Source: Streptomyces sp. AC555_RSS877 (GTDB taxonomy: Bacteria; Actinomycetota; Actinomycetes; Streptomycetales; Streptomycetaceae). Taken from it: a stretch of 64,000 nucleotides of DNA. The stretch spans positions 91,185 to 155,184 of the forward strand of contig NZ_JAGMUK010000052.1 in NCBI RefSeq assembly GCF_019049245.1, in the 5' to 3' direction. A program made the translations under genes and the position numbers. Each line of letters opens with the position of its first letter. The first letter of the stretch is position 1. Under the pieces are notes generated by a model. That model was not told the origin of the DNA. It saw only the letters and a program-made list of their open reading frames with translations, and made no database searches. Below, piece after piece: positions 58,578 to 64,000 of this stretch.

Positions 58578-60248
58578 ATGCTCAAGGTCAGCATTGTGGT
58601 GCCGGTCTACAACGCGGGCGAGTACATCGACCGCTGCGCCCCCTCGCTCCTCCATCAGAGCATCGGCCGGGACGCGTACGAGATCGTCTACGTCGACGAC
58701 GGCTCGACCGACGACTCCGCGTACCGTCTCGACCAGCTGGCCGCCCGGCATCCCCACGTACGCGTGGTCCGCCAGGAGAACTCCGGCTGGCCGGGCAAAC
58801 CCCGCAACGTGGGTGTCCGGACGGCCCGCGGCGAGTACGTCCAGTTCGTCGACCAGGACGACGACCTGACCCCGGAGGCTTTGGAACGCCTGTACGACCT
58901 CGGCAGCCGCAATGCCTCCGACATCGTCCTGGGCAAGATCGTGGGCACCATGCAGGGCCCCAGCAGCCTCTTCCGGCGCACCGTCGAACACTGCACGGTC
59001 GAGGACGCGCCTCTCATGGACAGCCTGACGCCCCACAAGATGTTCCGCCGGGCCTTCCTCCTCGACGAGGGGATCACCTTCCCCGAGGGGCCGGTACGCC
59101 TGGAGGACCAGCTCTTCATGGCCCGCGCGTACGTGCGCGCGAAGCGGGTCTCCATCCTCGGCGACCACCCCTGCTACGTATGGAACCGCCGCGAGGACGG
59201 AGGCAACACCAGCGGACGCGCCACCACCCCCGAGACCTACTACGGCCACCTGCGCACGGTCGTGGAGGCCATCAAGGAGGGCACCGAACCGGGCCCCCTC
59301 CAGGACCACCTGCTGCGCCGCTCCTACCGCGTCGAACTCCTCCGCCCGGTCGTCGAACCCCGCGTCCTCCAACGCACGGGCAGCAGCCTCGAACGGTACT
59401 TCGACGTCGTACGCCGCATGGCCCTCGACTGCTACCCACCGGGCGTACGGGACGGACTCCCCGCGATCACCAGGCTCAGAGGCCGCCTCCTGGAGGACGG
59501 CAACCTGGACTCCCTGATCGAACTCGCGCACCGCACCCAGAAGATCAAGCCCGAGCTCACGGTCGACCACATCCGCAGGCGGAACGACAAACTCGTCATC
59601 AGGACGACGATCGGCATGCTCCGCCCCGACGGCGAACCCCTCACCCTCGTCGAACGCTACGGCCGTCTCCTCCTGGACCCCGAACTGCTGGCGGACATCA
59701 AGGGCGCCGAGGACTGGGAGGTCCCGCACCCCCTCGGTGAAGCCCGCGGCGAGTTCCTCGTCCACGACGCCACCCGGAACCTGTGGTGGTACCCGGAGAC
59801 CGGCCTCGCCCCGCGCACCCAGCCGCTCGGCAACGGCCGCCACCGCGTGATCATCACCGGCGAGACCACCATCGACCCCCTGACCCTGGCCGGCGGCACC
59901 GAGATGCCCGCCGGCACGCACCTGGTGTGGGCGTACGCGCAACTCCTCGGCGTCGGCCGCCGGATCCGCCTCACCGGCACCCCCACCTGCCCCGGCGCGT
60001 TCACGACCGGCACCCCGTCCCGCCTGGTCCACCCCGCCTGGGGCGGCCCCGACGGCCAGCTCCGCCTCTCCGTGGGCCAGCCTGGCCACCTCTCCGTCCC
60101 CCACCGCGTACTCCTGCACGCCACGGCGACCCCGACCGTCCGCCGCGCCGCCCGCACGGTCCTGCGGCGCCTCCCGAAGGACGTACGCGGACCGGTCCGT
60201 ACGCTCGCGCGCAAGGCGGATCCCTGGACCCCGGGGCGGAGCGACTGA
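58578..60248 (+). CDS. Family 2 glycosyltransferase with C-terminal beta-domains (TarP/TarQ-like)
   Basis: 556 residues. The GT-A domain shows VSIVVPVYNAGEYIDRC, YVDDGSTDDS, VDQDDDLTPEAL (metal-binding DxD) and GPVRLEDQLFMARAY (catalytic ED). A helical linker (about 240-330) leads to a beta-rich C-terminus (about 330-530) like the stem domains of wall-teichoic-acid transferases. Likely decorates or builds a cell-wall glycopolymer. Stand-alone gene; GGGGGAG precedes the ATG. Confidence 0.88.
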   Translation: MLKVSIVVPVYNAGEYIDRCAPSLLHQSIGRDAYEIVYVDDGSTDDSAYRLDQLAARHPHVRVVRQENSGWPGKPRNVGVRTARGEYVQFVDQDDDLTPEALERLYDLGSRNASDIVLGKIVGTMQGPSSLFRRTVEHCTVEDAPLMDSLTPHKMFRRAFLLDEGITFPEGPVRLEDQLFMARAYVRAKRVSILGDHPCYVWNRREDGGNTSGRATTPETYYGHLRTVVEAIKEGTEPGPLQDHLLRRSYRVELLRPVVEPRVLQRTGSSLERYFDVVRRMALDCYPPGVRDGLPAITRLRGRLLEDGNLDSLIELAHRTQKIKPELTVDHIRRRNDKLVIRTTIGMLRPDGEPLTLVERYGRLLLDPELLADIKGAEDWEVPHPLGEARGEFLVHDATRNLWWYPETGLAPRTQPLGNGRHRVIITGETTIDPLTLAGGTEMPAGTHLVWAYAQLLGVGRRIRLTGTPTCPGAFTTGTPSRLVHPAWGGPDGQLRLSVGQPGHLSVPHRVLLHATATPTVRRAARTVLRRLPKDVRGPVRTLARKADPWTPGRSD

Positions 60249-60289
60249 GGGACCGGCGGACCAAGGACTAAGGATTAAGCACTGAGTGA

Positions 60290-60330
60290 CTGAGGGCTGA
60301 GCGTCGGACCTGCCGACGCTCAGCCCTCAG
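60290..60330. terminator. Bidirectional terminator between glycosyltransferase and LamG genes
   Basis: Perfect 18-bp stem (60290-60307 with 60313-60330), loop ACCTG, between convergent stops. Confidence 0.9.
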
Positions 60331-60340
60331 TGGTCAGCGA

Positions 60341-62530
60341 CTAGCAGTCGACGCAGGGGTCCGTTCCCCAGCCCAGACCGCTGATCCTGGTGTCCTTCAG
60401 CGCGCCGGCGTACGCCTGCACCTCGTCGACGTCGCCGTGCAGGTACTCGCCCCAACCGTCGCCGACCTGTGCCCGGCCGATCTGGAGCGCCCCGGAGCTG
60501 CGCCAGCCGTTCGGAAGGGTTCCGGTCGCCTGGGAGTTGGTCTCACCATCCAGGAAGAGCTTGACCGTGTCGGTGGCGTCGTCATAGACCACGGCAAGGC
60601 GGTGGCCCTGGCCCTCGCCGCCGTCCGCCATCGCGATCTGCGACACCACCGTCTCGGCGGCGCCGACCTCGTCCTTCTCCGGCATGACCAGCTGCCAGGC
60701 GTGCTCGGACGGTTCGTACCGCACCTTGAAGGCGTCGGTGTGCTCGCCCGCCTGGGACAGCACGGTCATCGGGTGGGCCGGTTCGGAGTCAGCCAGCCGT
60801 ACCACCACGCCCAGGGTGAAGCTGTCCCCGGTGTCCACCACCGGGCCCTCGGCGACGGCGTGCCCGCTCTCGCCGTCCAGCCGCAGATGTCCGTCGCCGA
60901 CCAGGGCGGGCGGCGTGTAGGTGCAGTCGGGGTCCAGGTCCGGGATGCAGGAGCTGTCGGAGCTCTGGTAGATCGTCGCTCCCGTACCGAGCCTGAGCGG
61001 CGCTCCGCCCTTCTGCTCCGGGCTCGCGCCGTCCGTCGCGGTCTCCAGTGACCAGTGGCCGAGCAGCTTCGGTGTGCGGCGGCTCAGTTCGGCCAGCTCG
61101 ACCGGCACCACGACCCTGTCGTACGCCCGTACGTCACCGATGTCACCGTGCCACCGCGCGTGGTAGCCGGACCCGCTGCGGGCCCGGCCGATCTGGAACG
61201 CGTCGTTCGGCCCGGCGGGTGTGGCCTCGACGGCGGTGCCGACCGGGTGGCCGTTGACGTACAACTGCGCCTTCCCGGTCTCCTGGTCGTAGAGCCCCAG
61301 CAGGTGGGCCCACTCACCGGTCTCCGGAGCACCGCCCGACACCCGTGCGCCCCCGATGCCGAACGTCCAGGCGGGTCCGGAGTCCGGGCTGCTCAGTCCG
61401 AGGCGGAAGCCGGCCGTGTCGCCCGCGTCCTGGCCGGCGACGGTCATCGTCCGGTCGGTCTGCGCGGGCCGCACCCAGGCGCTGACGGCGAAGGTCCTGC
61501 CGGTGTCGACGGCCGGGGCGTCCGGCGTGAGGAAACCGTGACGGCTGCCGTCGAGGGCGACGGTGGCGGTGGCGCCGGTGCCCCGGGGTGCCGGACCGCC
61601 GAAGGTCACGCCGCGTCCGGCGCGGGCGGCGGTGCCCGTTTCGGCGGCGGCGCTGGTGGCTCCCGCCGCGTCGTCGAGCTTCCAGTGGGCGACGGGTGCG
61701 CGCCCGCTCGGGACCCGGAAGAAGTACGTGGTGGTTCCGCTGCTGCGCCCCGAGCGGTCGATCGCGCGGACGCTCAGGTAGTCCGGGCGGGCCTGGAGCG
61801 GCAGGAACCGGATGGTGGCGGGCCCGCCCATCTCGTCCGGCCGGACGGTCCCGTACGGGCCGCCGATGAAGTTGTAGCGGTACTCGACGACGTCCGGTGA
61901 CGGGGAGTCCACGGTGAAGCCGCCGTAGACGCCGACGCCGCCCCCGATCTGTTCCTCCGGGAAGTCGGGCGAGGTGACGACCGCCTTCTCCGGGCTGGCG
62001 TCGTCGTACACGAACTCGCAGACGGACCCGTCGCCCTGCGAACTCCAGGCGGAGGTCGCCTTGCCGTCGTCGGCGCGGACGTGCCAGGAGATCACCGTGT
62101 CCGCCGGGATGTCCTCCGGCATCCGCCACGGCAGCCGCGATCCCGACAACGTCTCGTAGGACGTGTACGTACGGCGCTGCTCGACTCCGGCCGCGTCGGT
62201 CCACCACGCCTCGAACTCGGCCCTGACCAGGTTGGCCTCGGCGGGCTGGTTGTCCTCCTCCGGGTCGTACAGGACGGCGCCGAGCGTCGGCGGCGCCCCG
62301 ACGTACGCCCGGTTGTCACCGGTCGCGCACGCCTTGGTCTCCGTCTGCAGGTCCTGCACGAGCGGCTGCTTCGGCGGCAGGTTCTCCGCCGCGTACGCCG
62401 TGCCGGACATGCCGGTCCCCGCCACCACGACCGCCGCCGCGCAGCACATCACCGCGAGCTGCGCGGACGCGGTTCTCCGTCTTCCGGCCGATCGTGTCCC
62501 AGCCCGTTGTCCTGCCGTCAACTGCCCCAC
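60341..62530 (-). CDS. Large secreted LamG-domain protein
   Basis: 729 residues. Long signal peptide (AVMCCAAAVVVAGTGMSGTAYA), a fibronectin-like region with Cys pairs (about 45-250), then two LamG-like concanavalin folds (VAHWKLDDAAG..., LLGHWSLETATDG...), each with a strand HPVGTAVEATPAG or NSQATGTLPNGW and RARSGSGYHARWHGDIGDVRAYDR-type ends. Ends DPCVDC. LamG domains bind carbohydrates or proteins; likely an extracellular binding protein. It is divergent from the large secreted protein at 63000. Confidence 0.85.
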   Translation of the reverse strand: MGQLTAGQRAGTRSAGRRRTASAQLAVMCCAAAVVVAGTGMSGTAYAAENLPPKQPLVQDLQTETKACATGDNRAYVGAPPTLGAVLYDPEEDNQPAEANLVRAEFEAWWTDAAGVEQRRTYTSYETLSGSRLPWRMPEDIPADTVISWHVRADDGKATSAWSSQGDGSVCEFVYDDASPEKAVVTSPDFPEEQIGGGVGVYGGFTVDSPSPDVVEYRYNFIGGPYGTVRPDEMGGPATIRFLPLQARPDYLSVRAIDRSGRSSGTTTYFFRVPSGRAPVAHWKLDDAAGATSAAAETGTAARAGRGVTFGGPAPRGTGATATVALDGSRHGFLTPDAPAVDTGRTFAVSAWVRPAQTDRTMTVAGQDAGDTAGFRLGLSSPDSGPAWTFGIGGARVSGGAPETGEWAHLLGLYDQETGKAQLYVNGHPVGTAVEATPAGPNDAFQIGRARSGSGYHARWHGDIGDVRAYDRVVVPVELAELSRRTPKLLGHWSLETATDGASPEQKGGAPLRLGTGATIYQSSDSSCIPDLDPDCTYTPPALVGDGHLRLDGESGHAVAEGPVVDTGDSFTLGVVVRLADSEPAHPMTVLSQAGEHTDAFKVRYEPSEHAWQLVMPEKDEVGAAETVVSQIAMADGGEGQGHRLAVVYDDATDTVKLFLDGETNSQATGTLPNGWRSSGALQIGRAQVGDGWGEYLHGDVDEVQAYAGALKDTRISGLGWGTDPCVDC

Positions 62531-62999
62531 CCCTGTTCGTCATTGACGCTCGTGAACCGCACGAGCCGCATGAAGTTAACAGAGGCCACTGACACAGTTG
62601 AAGCGCTTTCTGCTGCGTACCGAAGCCGCGGGGCGGGCGAGGAGGCGAAGCCTCACCGCTGCTCTCGGCACCGGCCTCTGAACGTCAGGCCCGGTACACC
62701 AGCAGGTTCTCCTCCGCTGCCGGACGGTCGAGCGCCTCTTGTTGCTGCGGTAGCGATGCCCAAGATCCGGATGAGTCGGGCTACGTTCTGGGCGGCGCTT
62801 GAGCCCCGGTGCCGGGGTGGACCGCAGGACGGCGTCGGGTCGAACTCCTATGTTCGGGCCGTGAGTTGATCCCTGGACACTTCGGCAACGTTCGGTCAAC
62901 TACGGCCGTCAGAAGCGGAGTGATCTTTTCCCCTTGGGTGTGCCATGCGCAGGCCTTATGATCATCGATCTTCAGCCAAGATGACCGAAAGGACTCCCT
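62531..62999. other. 469-bp gene-free divergent interval
   Basis: Contains a LacI-operator-like GAAGCGCTTTC near 62597 and a short GCCCCGGTGCCGGGGT hairpin near 62803. No supported reading frame or RNA gene. It should hold promoters for both large secreted-protein genes. Confidence 0.45.
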
Positions 63000-64000
63000 G
63001 TGCACCACTCCGCGCCGGTCGCCCCGGCCCCGGGCGGGCGAAGATCCCGCCGCAGACAACGAGCCCTGGCGGCGGCCCTGCTGGCCGCTCTCGTGTGCGC
63101 CCCGCTGCCCCTGCTCAACGAGACCGCGTTCGCCGACGACGCCGATCCGGCCGCCGGTACCCCAGCGGTGCAGCAGGCGACCAGTGCCCGGACCGAGATA
63201 GTCTCCGAGCGCACCGACTCGACCACCACCTGGGCCAACGCCGACGGCACGACCACCGTCGAGACGTACACCGGCCCGATCCGGGTCAAGCAGCCCGACG
63301 GCAGCTGGCGGCCCGTCGACACCACGCTCGTGAGCGAGGACGGCGTAGTGCGGCCGAAGAACGCGGCCGCCGACATCAGCTTCTCCGGCGGCGGTTCGGG
63401 CGACCCGCTGGCCGAGGTCTCCCGGGGCGGCCGTACCCTCGGCCTCGACTGGCCCGGCAAGCTGCCCGAGCCGCGCCTGGACGGCCCGACCGCCGTCTAC
63501 CCCGGCGCCGTCGAGGGCGGCGACCTCGAGGTGACCGCCCTCAAGGAGGGCTTCTCCCACTCCGTCGTCCTGCACGAGCGCCCGGACGGCCCGGTCAGCT
63601 ACCGGCTGCCCGTCTCCGCCGACGGCCTCACCCTGCACGAGACCGCCGACGAACGGCTGCGCTGGAGCGACAGCAAGGGCCGTACGGTGGCCACCGCGCC
63701 GCTGCCCGTGATGTGGGGCTCGGGCGAACAGCGCGCCTCCGGTGAGCCCGAGGACCTCGCGGCCATCGACGTCACGATCGAGCGGGACGCGGACAGCGGC
63801 GACCAGGTCCTGGTCCTGAGGCCCGACGAGGAGTTCCTCGCCGACCCCGACCTGGAGTACCCGGTCACCATCGACCCGACAGACTCCCTGCTCGGCCCGG
63901 TGACCGACACCTGGATCCAGTACGACGACTACCTCACCTCGCAGCGCGGCTCGACCGAGCTGAAGGCCGGTACCTACAACGGCACCGAGAAGGCCCGCTC
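63000..64000 (+). CDS. N-terminus of a large secreted DNRLRE/RHS-type protein (partial)
   Basis: The first 333 residues of a gene running off the window. Basic N-terminus and signal peptide (RALAAALLAALVCAPLPLLNETAFA), then STTTWANADGTTTVETYTGPIRVKQPDGSWRPVDTTL, a region that commonly opens Streptomyces RHS-repeat and DNRLRE-domain wall proteins, and YPVTIDPTD preceding the DNRLRE-type segment. GAAAGGA precedes the GTG. Whether it ends in RHS repeats and a toxin domain cannot be seen. Confidence 0.75.
   Translation, partial: MHHSAPVAPAPGGRRSRRRQRALAAALLAALVCAPLPLLNETAFADDADPAAGTPAVQQATSARTEIVSERTDSTTTWANADGTTTVETYTGPIRVKQPDGSWRPVDTTLVSEDGVVRPKNAAADISFSGGGSGDPLAEVSRGGRTLGLDWPGKLPEPRLDGPTAVYPGAVEGGDLEVTALKEGFSHSVVLHERPDGPVSYRLPVSADGLTLHETADERLRWSDSKGRTVATAPLPVMWGSGEQRASGEPEDLAAIDVTIERDADSGDQVLVLRPDEEFLADPDLEYPVTIDPTDSLLGPVTDTWIQYDDYLTSQRGSTELKAGTYNGTEKAR

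Noticed and set aside
62576..62899. Small ORFs on both strands in the 62531-62999 interval
   Set aside because: No ribosome binding site or recognisable family; composition does not look coding.

Overview
The window is chromosomal DNA of a Streptomyces species. The evidence is very high G+C with G/C in third codon positions, GTG/TTG starts, many leaderless genes, an SsgA-like protein (19126-19605), DasR-type operators at a GlcNAc phosphotransferase locus (37023-37362), a GlcNAc/DasR-linked nag pair, and a gene order that, from memory, follows the S. coelicolor SCO2890s-SCO2920s block (nagE2, rph, rdgB, cysM, clpS, pncB, ssgG, hppD). No rRNA, CRISPR array or large secondary-metabolite cluster is visible.

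Layout. 1-3196 is the right end of an integrated mobile element of the actinomycete integrative-conjugative (AICE) type: tail of a replication-type gene, nested inverted repeats, excisionase, tyrosine integrase, a DUF6551/ParB-like gene and a strong terminator, ending at the 3' end of tRNA-Cys. 3484-8553 holds an MFS pump, a Doc-type toxin-antitoxin pair, a DEAD/DEAH helicase and an IclR regulator. 8833-13409 has a secreted S16-type protease and a four-gene glycine-betaine-type ABC importer. 13432-19605 has an Lrp regulator divergent from 4-hydroxyphenylpyruvate dioxygenase, a TagC-like propeller protein, a TPR protein, an FAD-linked oxidase and ssgG. 19832-25440 has two RDD membrane proteins, a small membrane protein and a secreted M6 metalloprotease.

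25574-34706: a MITE sits exactly between two convergent genes; then come NAD salvage genes (pncA, pncB), clpS, DUF2017, an amino-acid permease, and the CysO-dependent cysteine pathway (mec, cysO, cysM). A leaderless cysteine leader peptide and a palindrome precede cysO. A membrane-anchored PemK/MazF-like protein follows. 34921-43073: MBL hydrolase, the GlcNAc PTS genes with three dre-like sites, rph, rdgB, tRNA-Leu, a coupled pair of HNH nucleases, a GNAT gene whose ribosome binding site is folded into a terminator-like hairpin, bcp and an orphan GroES-like gene. 43138-64000 is dominated by envelope functions: bifunctional PBP, ABC-2 exporter, SGNH hydrolase, DUF445, MFS, sortase-anchored lyase, Hsp20, a GT2 glycosyltransferase, a LamG protein and the start of a large secreted RHS/DNRLRE-like protein.

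The most striking signal no gene explains is a set of short-unit tandem arrays (7, 8, 8, 18 and 23 bp units) that begin or end at stop codons of genes. The largest is a 630-bp run of 90 heptamers with no net indel. Other leads are the nested inverted repeats of the mobile element, the hairpin-sequestered GNAT start, the cysteine leader locus and the MITE that leaves both flanking stop codons intact.
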